Part shown: in pieces, positions 1 through 6,574 of the stretch | How positions within the stretch are numbered: position 1 is the first letter of the stretch | How the letters are laid out: every line of letters starts with the position of its first letter | DNA from: SFLA01 sp045533895 | GTDB lineage: Bacteria > Bacillota > Clostridia > Oscillospirales > CAG-382 | Length of the DNA: 12,439 bases | Direction of reading: 5' to 3' | Assembly: GCA_045533895.1 (NCBI GenBank) | Contig: JAZSIT010000093.1 | Span: 1 to 12,439 of the forward strand | The notes under the pieces: generated by a model | What the model was told of the DNA's origin: nothing | What the model saw: the letters and a program-made list of their open reading frames with translations, nothing else | Databases searched by the model: none | Made by a program: the position numbers and the translations under genes

Positions 1-126
1 GCGGCGTATTCCCACAAGACAAATAGATAAAATATCCTCGTTTTTTTCCACAATTTCGTGGGATATACGAGTGAGCGAGCGGTCAATGGAGCCGTCGTCT
101 AAAAGGATAGCTTTTTCTGTATACAT
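1..126 (-). CDS. pyrR: PyrR, pyr operon regulator/uracil phosphoribosyltransferase (N-terminal 42 residues; cut by window edge)
   Basis: Reading leftward from an ATG at 126-124, the translation begins MYTEKAILLDDGSIDRSL and continues TRISHEIVEKNEDI then LVGIRR. This matches the start of PyrR (typically AVILDEQAIRRALTRIAHEI...LVGIKTRG), including the TRI(A/S)HEI and LVGI(R/K) blocks. A good ribosome site (GGAGAAAG on the minus strand, about 128-136) sits just upstream, supporting this start. Only about a quarter of the usual 175-180-residue protein is inside the window, so the PRPP-binding loop cannot be seen. Members of this family bind pyr mRNA leaders in response to UMP to control pyrimidine synthesis and have some UPRTase activity. 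The gene is divergent from the MinD-like gene and is preceded by its own promoter and a long foldback leader. Identification rests on 42 residues but is distinctive. Confidence 0.85.
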   Translation of the reverse strand, partial: MYTEKAILLDDGSIDRSLTRISHEIVEKNEDILSICLVGIRR

Positions 127-140
127 TACTTTCTCCGAGA

Positions 141-286
141 AAATGATGAATGATAAATGATGAATGATAAATGATGAATGAGGAATGACGAATTGCGGGA
201 GCTTTTTGCACTAATGTGCAAAAAGCAACCATTATTCCCCATTTCTCATTTCTCGTTTCTCATTCCTCGTTTCCCATTTCTCATTA
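141..286. repeat. Foldback (MITE/REP-like) element, copy 1
   Basis: The left arm is built of a 14-bp unit ATGATGAATGATAA, present at 143-156 and 157-170 with a partial third copy from 171, followed by GAGGAATGACGAATT. The right arm (about 231-286) is a T/C-rich imperfect inverse of it, made of CATTTCTC/CATTCCTC-type units. The centre is a perfect 11-bp stem, GCTTTTTGCAC at 201-211 and GTGCAAAAAGC at 216-226, with loop TAAT. It encodes no protein. A related element lies at 2938-3050. The element sits in the divergent spacer, and its right edge runs into the -10 box of the leftward promoter, so it would be transcribed as the pyrR leader. Confidence 0.7.
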
Positions 287-310
287 TATTATATTTTCGC
301 CATAAGTCAA
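283..310 (-). promoter_or_regulatory. Predicted sigma-A promoter for pyrR (leftward)
   Basis: On the minus strand a -35 TTGACT (310-305) and a -10 TATAAT (288-283) are separated by 16 nt. Transcription would start near 276, giving an untranslated leader of about 150 nt before the pyrR ATG at 126. That leader contains the whole foldback element. I do not see the conserved PyrR-binding leader motif in it. Confidence 0.6.
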
Positions 311-363
311 CAGCTTTCACTACATATTAACAATATTAATCTGTTTTTAATACGCATTTTTCG

Positions 364-392
364 TTGACAAAATTACCCTTATGTAATATAAT
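364..392 (+). promoter_or_regulatory. Consensus sigma-A promoter for the MinD-like/mgsA/hisS operon
   Basis: A perfect -35 TTGACA (364-369) and a perfect -10 TATAAT (387-392) are separated by 17 nt, the ideal spacing. The expected start site is near 399. This leaves only about 9 nt before the ATG at 408 but about 33 nt before the TTG at 432, which bears on the choice of start codon for the gene downstream. No operator or riboswitch is visible between the promoter and the gene, so strong constitutive expression is likely. Confidence 0.85.
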
Positions 393-414
393 AGTATATC
401 TATAAGTATGGGCG

Positions 415-422
415 AAGGGAGG
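415..422 (+). promoter_or_regulatory. Ribosome binding site that decides the MinD-like start
   Basis: AAGGGAGG at 415-422 is a strong Shine-Dalgarno match 9 nt upstream of an in-frame TTG at 432-434. It lies downstream of the ATG at 408, which has no such site in front of it. Initiation at TTG 432 is therefore the better reading. Confidence 0.65.
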
Positions 423-431
423 AATATTTTT

Positions 432-1217
432 TTGGGCAGATGTGTATTTGTTACGTCCTTTAAGGGCGGCGTTGGAAAAAGCTTTGTAACGGCAAATCTG
501 GCAGGAGCCCTTTGCTCGCTTGGCAAAAGCGTCCTCGTTGTAGACGGGGATTTCGGTATGCGCAGTATGGATATTCTTCTCGGTAAAGAAAACAACACGC
601 TTTTTGATATTAAAGACGTTATTTTGGGAATCTGTTCGGTAGAGAGCGCGGTCATTAAAGGAGACGGCAGTAAGCCGGATTTTATTCCCGCGCCTCAGAC
701 ATACGACGGGTCTGCTTTGGATCCTAAGCGGACGGGTAAGCTCTTTGCGTATCTTAAAAGCGTTTATGATTTTGTGCTTATAGACTCCTCTGCGGAGTAT
801 TCGCCTTATTATTCACTGCTCGCCTCCTGTGCAGACAGTGCGGTAATAGTAACGGCACACCAGTCCACCTCCGTCCGTGCGGCAGAGAAAACCGCCGCTC
901 TCCTTGCAAAGGAAGGACTTACTGACCAGCACCTTGTAATAAATATGTTCCGCAAAAAGGAAGCGGACAAAGGCTTACTGCCCGACCCTGCGGATATTAT
1001 TATGAATTCCGCAGTTCCTCTTATCGGCATTGTGCCGTGGGATAAAAACGCCGCAGTAGAGGCGGAGAAGGGGAATATTGCCTTTTGCTCACACAAGGGT
1101 AAAGCCTATTCTTATGAGGCGGCGGCAATAAATATTGCATACCGTCTGTGCGGAAGTACAGTTCCTCTGTTTGGTGGCGTGTACCGCACCATGAAAAGAA
1201 AATATTATCTTACATAG
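432..1217 (+). CDS. minD: MinD-like ParA/SIMIBI-class ATPase
   Basis: The protein has 261 residues from the TTG at 432; an ATG at 408 would add 8. It carries the deviant Walker A motif KGGVGKS at residues 11-17, followed by TANLAGAL. The segment VVDGDFGMRSMDILLG corresponds to MinD LVDTDIGLRNLDVVMG, and ENNTLFDIKDVI and IPAPQT also fit MinD. The later motif reads DFVLIDSSAEYS where MinD normally has D(S/C)PAG, so the Walker B/switch II region is degenerate. The end (VPLFGGVYRTMKRKYYLT) is short, basic and possibly amphipathic, like the MinD membrane-targeting helix; that is inference. MinD proteins oscillate or localise at the membrane and place the division site through MinC. No minC or minE adjoins it. 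It heads an operon with mgsA and hisS behind a consensus promoter. It could instead be a FlhG/MinD paralogue with another localisation role, so the symbol is tentative. Confidence 0.8.
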   Translation: MGRCVFVTSFKGGVGKSFVTANLAGALCSLGKSVLVVDGDFGMRSMDILLGKENNTLFDIKDVILGICSVESAVIKGDGSKPDFIPAPQTYDGSALDPKRTGKLFAYLKSVYDFVLIDSSAEYSPYYSLLASCADSAVIVTAHQSTSVRAAEKTAALLAKEGLTDQHLVINMFRKKEADKGLLPDPADIIMNSAVPLIGIVPWDKNAAVEAEKGNIAFCSHKGKAYSYEAAAINIAYRLCGSTVPLFGGVYRTMKRKYYLT

Positions 1218-1250
1218 CTTTTATTAAGGCAAGAAAGGACGAAGACCGAT

Positions 1251-1658
1251 ATGGAAATAGCAATTATCGCCAACGATAAGAGAAAAGAACTTATCACCGA
1301 ATTCTGCATGGCCTACTGCGGAGTGCTTGCCAAGCATAACCTTTGTGCAACTGCCACCACCGGCAAGTATATCAGTGAAGCTACCGGATTAAAGGTAGAG
1401 AGAATGCTTTCCGGCGCCCACGGCGGCGCGGAGCAGATAGCAGCCCGTATCGCGTATAACGAGATCGACCTGCTCATCTTCCTTCGCGACCCTAATTCAG
1501 ACACTGAATATCTTGACGGAACACTTCAGCTTATCCGTCTGTGTGATAGCCATAATATCCCCGTTGCAACCAATATCGCAACGGCAGAAGCCCTTATCCT
1601 CGCCCTCAGCAGAGGCGACCTTGATTGGCGCGAGTGGCAAAAAAACGCAACATATTAA
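1251..1658 (+). CDS. mgsA: Methylglyoxal synthase-family protein with altered active site
   Basis: At 135 residues this is the normal length for the short MgsA family and aligns with E. coli MgsA without gaps through the core (E. coli number minus 11). MgsA converts dihydroxyacetone phosphate to methylglyoxal and phosphate in the cytosol. Phosphate-pocket residues are kept: Lys12, Thr34, Thr36, Thr37, Ser54 and Gly55; Asp9 and Asp80 also remain. However, the GGDQQ motif reads GGAEQ, placing Ala60 at the catalytic Asp71; His19 is Asn8, His98 is Tyr87 and Asp101 is Gly90, although Asp89 is adjacent. Catalysis is therefore doubtful, and the protein may be a ligand-binding relative, as MGS-like domains are in CarB. 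A GAAAGGA ribosome site lies about 11 nt before the ATG. It follows the MinD-like gene by 33 nt and precedes hisS by 21 nt. Family membership is clear; the activity is not. Confidence 0.85.
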   Translation: MEIAIIANDKRKELITEFCMAYCGVLAKHNLCATATTGKYISEATGLKVERMLSGAHGGAEQIAARIAYNEIDLLIFLRDPNSDTEYLDGTLQLIRLCDSHNIPVATNIATAEALILALSRGDLDWREWQKNATY

Positions 1659-1679
1659 TTTTTCGGAGTAGTTTTTATT

Positions 1680-2948
1680 ATGAATCAGATAAAAAAACCG
1701 AGAGGAACCTTGGATATCCTCCCGGAGCAGACTGCCTCTTGGCAGTATATAGAAGGCGTTATCCGCAAAAAGTGTCTTGAATACGGCTTTGGCGAGATAC
1801 GCTTCCCCACCTTTGAGGCAACCGAGCTTTTCTCCCGCGGTGTGGGCGACACTACCGACGTGGTGCAAAAGGAAATGTATACTTTTAAGGATAGAGACGA
1901 CCGCAGTCTCTCCCTCCGTCCCGAGGGAACGGCGTGCGTTGTCCGCAGTATGCTGGAAAACGGTCTTTACGCAGGGGCAATGCCCTTAAAACTGTATTAC
2001 CTAACCAACTTTTTCCGTTATGAAAAACCCCAAGCAGGCAGAAGCAGAGAGTTTTTCCAGTTCGGTACAGAATTGTTCGGCTCCGAGTCCCCTGCGGCAG
2101 ATGCAACGGTTATCTCCCTTGCATACAGCGTGTTCAAGGAATTGGGGCTTAACAACGTAAAATTACACATCAACTCCGTGGGATGTCCCAACTGCCGTCC
2201 CGTTTACAGAGAGGCGCTTGTTGAATATCTCGGCGGTTATACGGATAAGCTTTGCCCCACCTGTATTGAGCGTTTGGGCAAAAACCCCCTCCGTGTGCTG
2301 GACTGTAAGTCTCCCATTTGCTCGGAGATAGCTTCCGGCGCACCCAAGACTACCGACCATCTGTGTGAGGATTGCCAAAACCACCTTAAGGCGCTTACGG
2401 ATATTCTGGATGCTACCGGCGTTCCTTACGTTATAGATTCCGGTATTGTAAGAGGACTTGATTATTACACCGGCACGGTGTTTGAGTTTATAGATGAGCG
2501 TATCGGCGCACAGTCCACCGTTTGCGGCGGCGGCAGATACGATGGTCTGGTTGCACAGCTTGGCGGTCCCCAGATGTCAGGCGTTGGCTTCGGTATGGGT
2601 ATTACCCGTCTGGTTGCCTGCCTTGAGCAGGAGGATTTGCTTAAATCGGTTGACACGGCTCCGGACATTTATCTCGCCCCTGCGGATAAGGACGGATACA
2701 CCAAGGTATTTGCTTTGTGCGAGGAACTGCGCGGTATGGGAATAAAAGCGGAGACCGACCTTTGCTCCCGCAGTATAAAAGCGCAGATGAAATATGCGGA
2801 CAAGACGGGCGCGCGGTACGTTGCCGTTATCGGCGGAAACGAGCTGGAGCAGGGTGTTGTTACCGTTAAGAATATGCAAGACGGCGGCAGGGCGGAAGTC
2901 AACCTGTCGGCAGCTGATATTGCTAACGTAATAAAAAATGACGAATGA
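1680..2948 (+). CDS. hisS: Histidyl-tRNA synthetase
   Basis: This 422-residue class II synthetase charges tRNA-His with histidine in the cytosol; the length is normal for bacterial HisRS. It opens with KPRGTLDILP, typical of the family. Further signatures are LRPEGTA (79-85), motif 2 FFRYEKPQAGRSREFFQFG (111-129), the HisRS-specific histidine motif RGLDYYTGTVFE (258-269), GGGRYDGL (283-290) and motif 3 GVGFGMGITRL (from 301). The anticodon-binding domain occupies about 330-420. The insertion domain has paired cysteines (CPNC, CPTC, CEDC), which is usual in clostridial HisRS. A GGAG ribosome site at 1665-1668 is 11 nt from the ATG. No T-box leader fits in the 21-nt gap after mgsA, so the gene is probably transcribed from the promoter at 364. 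Its last codons (Asn-Asp-Glu-stop) lie inside the foldback element that starts at 2938. Confidence 0.97.
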   Translation: MNQIKKPRGTLDILPEQTASWQYIEGVIRKKCLEYGFGEIRFPTFEATELFSRGVGDTTDVVQKEMYTFKDRDDRSLSLRPEGTACVVRSMLENGLYAGAMPLKLYYLTNFFRYEKPQAGRSREFFQFGTELFGSESPAADATVISLAYSVFKELGLNNVKLHINSVGCPNCRPVYREALVEYLGGYTDKLCPTCIERLGKNPLRVLDCKSPICSEIASGAPKTTDHLCEDCQNHLKALTDILDATGVPYVIDSGIVRGLDYYTGTVFEFIDERIGAQSTVCGGGRYDGLVAQLGGPQMSGVGFGMGITRLVACLEQEDLLKSVDTAPDIYLAPADKDGYTKVFALCEELRGMGIKAETDLCSRSIKAQMKYADKTGARYVAVIGGNELEQGVVTVKNMQDGGRAEVNLSAADIANVIKNDE

Positions 2949-3050
2949 TAAATGCGACGCACTCGCAAAGCGAGTGCTAAATGATGAATGATGGTTGATT
3001 TTTGCCGGGCGGCAAAAATCTTCCGTAATTTCTCATTCCTCATTATTCAC
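2938..3050. repeat. Foldback (MITE/REP-like) element, copy 2, overlapping the hisS stop
   Basis: ATGACGAATGATAA (2938-2951) and ATGATGAATGATGG (2981-2994) match the 14-bp unit of the element at 141-286. The right end (about 3027-3045, TTTCTCATTCCTCATTATTC) matches that copy's inverse arm. Two perfect hairpins lie inside: GCACTCGC/GCGAGTGC (2959-2966 and 2970-2977, loop AAA) and GATTTTTGCC/GGCAAAAATC (2997-3006 and 3011-3020, loop GGGC). The left end supplies the last hisS codons and the TGA stop at 2946-2948. Neither hairpin has a T-run, so they are not ordinary intrinsic terminators. A TATACT at 3051-3056 beside the right end could be a -10 box for aspS, but no good -35 accompanies it. Confidence 0.7.
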
Positions 3051-3080
3051 TATACTTTGAAAGAAGGCAAAACAAAAACT

Positions 3081-4862
3081 ATGGCAGAACTTTTAGGCAA
3101 TTCAAAAAGAACTCACTATTGCGGTGAGTTTAATATACAAAACGTAGGCGAGCGTGTCTGCGTAATGGGCTGGTGCCAGCGTCAGCGTGACCTTGGCGGT
3201 CTTATATTTATCGACCTGCGCGACAGAAGCGGTATCGTTCAGCTCGCTTTTGACGACAATACCGACAGAGAGGTGTTTGAAAAAGCATTTGCGGTACGTA
3301 GCGAATACGTGCTGTGTGCAGAGGGAACCGTAAGAGAGCGTTCCTCCAAAAACCTGCAGATTCCCACCGGCGAGGTGGAGATCGCCGTTGACGTATTGAA
3401 GGTGCTGTCTGTTTCCCAGACAACTCCCTTTGAAATAGTTGAAAACAGCCGCGCCAACGAGGAGCTGCGCTTAAAGCACCGTTATCTCGACCTGCGCCGT
3501 CCCGACCTTATGCAAAACCTGCTGTTCAGACACAAGGGTGCAAAGGTTACCAGAGATTATTTTGATGAAAACGGCTTTATCGAAATAGAGACTCCCATGC
3601 TTATACGCTCCACTCCCGAGGGCGCACGTGACTATCTTGTTCCCAGCCGTGTAAGAAAGGGCTCTTTCTACGCGCTTCCCCAGTCTCCTCAGCTTTACAA
3701 GCAGCTTTCCATGGTTGCGGGCTTTGACAGATATATGCAGATCGCACGTTGCTTCCGTGACGAGGACCTTCGTGCGGACAGACAGCCCGAATTTACCCAG
3801 ATCGACTTTGAAATGTCCTTCGTTCAGATGGAGGACGTGCTGAATATAGGTGAGGGTTACATCCGCAGAGTGTTCAAGGAAACTCTGGACGTTGACGTTC
3901 CTCCCATTCCCCGTTACACCTACCGTGAGTGTATGAACCGTTACGGCAGTGATAAGCCGGATATGCGCTTCGGTATGGAGATCGTTGATGTTTCCGATAT
4001 TGTCAAGGGCTGTGATTTCTCCGTGTTCACCGGCGCAGTAAGCGCAGGCGGCAGTGTAAGAGGCATCAACTGCAAGGGCTATGCCGAAAAGCTCACCCGT
4101 AAGGAGATAGATAAGCTTACCGAATACGCAAAGTCCTGCGGCGCAAAGGGTCTGGCTTGGATAAAGCGTGTCGGCGGCAACACCACCTGCTCCTTTGCCA
4201 AGTTTATGACAGAGGACGAGCTTAACTCCATCTGTACCCGTATGGACTGTGCTGACGGCGACGTGGCGTTTATTATTGCAGACACCAACGATAACGCAGT
4301 TCTCACCCAGTTGGGTCAGCTTCGTGTTGAGGCGGCAAACAGACTTGACGTTCCCAGAGAGGGATACTGCTTCCTTTGGGTAGTTGAATTCCCCTTCTTT
4401 GAAAAAGACCCCGAATCCGGCGAATGGCTGGCAATGCACCATCCCTTCACCGCACCTCTTGACGAGTGTCTTGATTATCTTGAAACAGATAAGGGCGCTG
4501 TCCGCGCAAAGGCATACGACCTTGTGCTCAACGGTATCGAGCTTTCTTCCGGTTCTATCCGTATAACCGACCCTGCTCTGCAGGCGACAATATTCCGTCT
4601 GCTTGGTCTTTCCGATGAGGAAGCGCAGGCAAAGTTCGGTTATCTCCTTGATGCATTCAAATACGGCGCACCTCCCCACGGCGGTATGGCGCTGGGTCTG
4701 GACAGACTTGTAATGCAGATGCTGGGCGCACCTACTTTAAGAGACGTTGTTGCCTTCCCCAAGGTTTCCAACGCATCCGAACTTATGACAGACTGCCCTG
4801 CGGAAGTGCCTGCACAGGCGCTTATCGATTTGGGCATAAGTATAGAAAAACAGGAGAAATAA
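3081..4862 (+). CDS. aspS: Aspartyl-tRNA synthetase
   Basis: From the ATG at 3081 the product has 593 residues, the normal length of bacterial AspRS, and begins MAELLGNSKRTHYCGEF. An upstream in-frame ATG at 2988 would add 31 residues read from the foldback element and is rejected; AAGAAGG at 3061-3067 serves the 3081 start. Domains: an N-terminal OB-fold anticodon-binding domain (about 1-105, with the GWCQRQRDLGGLIFIDLRDRSG-type core), a class II catalytic domain with motif 2 around FRDEDLRADRQPEFTQID (225-242), a bacterial GAD insertion (about 290-420), and motif 3 with GLDR at 539-542. It attaches aspartate to tRNA-Asp in the cytosol. hisS-aspS adjacency is common in Firmicutes. The ABC operon begins 3 nt after its stop, and the ribosome site of the next gene lies inside the aspS end. 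Confidence 0.97.
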   Translation: MAELLGNSKRTHYCGEFNIQNVGERVCVMGWCQRQRDLGGLIFIDLRDRSGIVQLAFDDNTDREVFEKAFAVRSEYVLCAEGTVRERSSKNLQIPTGEVEIAVDVLKVLSVSQTTPFEIVENSRANEELRLKHRYLDLRRPDLMQNLLFRHKGAKVTRDYFDENGFIEIETPMLIRSTPEGARDYLVPSRVRKGSFYALPQSPQLYKQLSMVAGFDRYMQIARCFRDEDLRADRQPEFTQIDFEMSFVQMEDVLNIGEGYIRRVFKETLDVDVPPIPRYTYRECMNRYGSDKPDMRFGMEIVDVSDIVKGCDFSVFTGAVSAGGSVRGINCKGYAEKLTRKEIDKLTEYAKSCGAKGLAWIKRVGGNTTCSFAKFMTEDELNSICTRMDCADGDVAFIIADTNDNAVLTQLGQLRVEAANRLDVPREGYCFLWVVEFPFFEKDPESGEWLAMHHPFTAPLDECLDYLETDKGAVRAKAYDLVLNGIELSSGSIRITDPALQATIFRLLGLSDEEAQAKFGYLLDAFKYGAPPHGGMALGLDRLVMQMLGAPTLRDVVAFPKVSNASELMTDCPAEVPAQALIDLGISIEKQEK

Positions 4863-4865
4863 CAA

Positions 4866-5852
4866 ATGATCGAGATAATCGATGTTTACAAGAATTTCGG
4901 TGATAAGCAGGCGGTCAAAGGTGTTACCTTTAACGTAGAAGAAGGCGAGATAATGGGCTTCCTCGGCCCCAACGGCGCAGGAAAAACCACCACTCTCAAT
5001 ATTCTTACCGGCTATCTTTCCGCCACCTCCGGCTCTTGCCGTATTGACGGAGTGGATATTCTTGAAAACCCCATAGAAGCAAAAAGTAAGATAGGCTTTC
5101 TTCCCGAACAGCCCCCTCTTTACGTTGATATGACGGTAAAGGAATACCTTTCCTTTGTATATCAGCTTAAAAAATGCACTCTTCCCAAGGATTCTCATCT
5201 TAAAGAGGTTTGCGAGGTCGTTAAGATAACCGACGTGTTCAACCGTAAAATAAAGAACCTTTCTAAAGGTTACCGTCAGCGTGTGGGTATCGCTCAGGCG
5301 CTTATCGGAAACCCCAAGGTGCTTATATTCGATGAGCCTACCGTTGGTCTTGACCCTAAGCAGATAATAGAAATCCGTAACCTTATCCGCGTGCTGGGCA
5401 AACAGCACACCGTTATTCTTTCCACCCACATCCTGCCCGAGGTTCAGGCTGTGTGCGACAGAATTGTGGTTATAAACAAGGGCGAGATAGTTGCCAACGA
5501 GCGCACCCAGGACCTTGTCAACGCTGTTGACGGCTCCCGCAAGCTTATGGCAAAAATTGTCGGTCCCGAAAACGACGTAATAAAAGCTCTTAAAGGGCTC
5601 CCCGGCGTAAAATATGCCGAGGTTTTGGGTAAGCGGGATACCGATTCCACCAGTTATCTCATTGAATCCGAGGATAAAATAGATATCCGCAAGCCGCTTT
5701 TCTCCCTTCTTTCGAGAAACGGCTGGTATCTTATCGGTCTTGAGGGTATGGAATTGAATCTTGAGGATATCTTTATCCGTCTTACCGAAAAGAGAAAAGA
5801 AAAAGAAAACCGCAAAACGGTTAAACGTGTAAGAAAGGCAGGGGAAGAATAA
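4866..5852 (+). CDS. ABC transporter ATP-binding protein, GldA/CcmA type
   Basis: This 328-residue ATPase has every motif of a working ABC nucleotide-binding domain: Walker A GPNGAGKTT (34-42), Q-loop Gln82, signature LSKGYRQR (132-139), Walker B VLIFDEP (152-158), the D-loop GLDP and the H-loop His188. After residue 220 a C-terminal extension of about 100 residues resembles the GldA/NatA-type regulatory tail and ends in a Lys/Arg-rich stretch. It should hydrolyse ATP at the inner face of the membrane, paired with the permease encoded next. Its AGGAG site (4852-4856) overlaps the end of aspS, and the stop overlaps the permease start by 1 nt (TAATG), so translation is coupled. The substrate cannot be inferred. 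The GldA label follows from the GldG-like and DUF4340 partners downstream, not from proven gliding. Confidence 0.92.
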   Translation: MIEIIDVYKNFGDKQAVKGVTFNVEEGEIMGFLGPNGAGKTTTLNILTGYLSATSGSCRIDGVDILENPIEAKSKIGFLPEQPPLYVDMTVKEYLSFVYQLKKCTLPKDSHLKEVCEVVKITDVFNRKIKNLSKGYRQRVGIAQALIGNPKVLIFDEPTVGLDPKQIIEIRNLIRVLGKQHTVILSTHILPEVQAVCDRIVVINKGEIVANERTQDLVNAVDGSRKLMAKIVGPENDVIKALKGLPGVKYAEVLGKRDTDSTSYLIESEDKIDIRKPLFSLLSRNGWYLIGLEGMELNLEDIFIRLTEKRKEKENRKTVKRVRKAGEE

Positions 5853-6559
5853 TGCGGGCTATCTACTGGCGCGAATTGCGCTCATATATCACCACTCCCA
5901 TCGGCTATGTCTTCGCGGGAATGTTTTTGGCAGTGTCCGGCGCACTGTTCTCCTTCCTTGTGCTTCTTCAGGCAGATACTTCCAGTATGTCATCCTACTT
6001 TTTGGCACTGCTTTTCGTGTTTGCAATACTTATTCCTTTGCTCACCATGAAGCTTTTTGCAGACGACCGCCGCACCAAAGCAGAGCAGATATTGCTCACT
6101 GCCCCCGTTTCCCTCACTTCTATGGTGTTGGCGAAATATCTTGCGGCACTCACTGTTTTTGCCGCAGTTTTAGGAGTAAACTCCTTTAACTTCTATTTAC
6201 TTTATCTTTACGGAAACCCTTCTCTTTCCTATATATTGCTTAACGTGCTCAGCCTGTTCCTCATCGGCGCGGCATTCATAGCAGTAGGCGTGTTTATTTC
6301 CGCCCTTACCGAGAGCCAGCTTAACGCGGCTATCGGCTCAATGGGAATTATAGTTGTCCTGCTTATATTGGGACTTTTGGTTTCCTCCATTCCCGTGGAA
6401 TGGGTGCGTACCGTTATCCGTTGGTTTTCTATTATAGACAGATATGCTACCATGGCAAACGGTATTTTAGATCTGAGCGCAGTGGTTTACTTTATAAGCT
6501 TTACCGCAGTGTTCCTTTTCCTCACCGTGCGTGTGTATGAAAAGCGCCGTTGGTCATAA
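5852..6559 (+). CDS. ABC-2 type permease, GldF/NosY-like
   Basis: The product is 235 residues, with about six hydrophobic helices and a short basic C-terminus (EKRRWS). The start MRAIYWRELRSYITTPIGYVF and the cytosolic segment PLLTMKLFADDRRTKAEQILLTAPVS are typical of GldF/NosY-like ABC-2 permeases: a coupling region (E-R-R-x-x-x-E-x-L-L-T-A-P-type) that contacts the ATPase. It would form the membrane channel, probably as a dimer, with the ATPase encoded just upstream. The ATG overlaps the upstream stop by one base. The next gene follows after 15 nt. The family is clear; direction of transport and substrate are unknown. Confidence 0.9.
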   Translation: MRAIYWRELRSYITTPIGYVFAGMFLAVSGALFSFLVLLQADTSSMSSYFLALLFVFAILIPLLTMKLFADDRRTKAEQILLTAPVSLTSMVLAKYLAALTVFAAVLGVNSFNFYLLYLYGNPSLSYILLNVLSLFLIGAAFIAVGVFISALTESQLNAAIGSMGIIVVLLILGLLVSSIPVEWVRTVIRWFSIIDRYATMANGILDLSAVVYFISFTAVFLFLTVRVYEKRRWS

Positions 6560-6574
6560 GGAGGTAAAGGGAAA

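Noticed and set aside
143..183. Tandem 14-bp repeats resembling a small CRISPR or iteron array
   Set aside because: Repeats are too short and contiguous with no spacers, and they form one arm of an inverted repeat; there is no cas or replication gene nearby.
201..226. Terminator between pyrR and the MinD-like gene
   Set aside because: The stem lies between divergent genes, upstream of both coding regions, and has no T-run on either strand; it is the core of the foldback element.
1659..1679. T-box or other leader before hisS
   Set aside because: Only 21 nt separate mgsA and hisS, too short for a T-box, and no T-box sequence is seen upstream of aspS either.
2959..3020. Intrinsic terminators between hisS and aspS
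   Set aside because: Both hairpins are perfect but neither is followed by a T-run; they fit better as cores of the repeat element.
3471..4679. 402-codon open frame on the minus strand opposite aspS
   Set aside because: It lies wholly inside a clear aspS, has low-complexity composition rich in V, C and H, matches no family I know, and is explained by the gene's codon bias.
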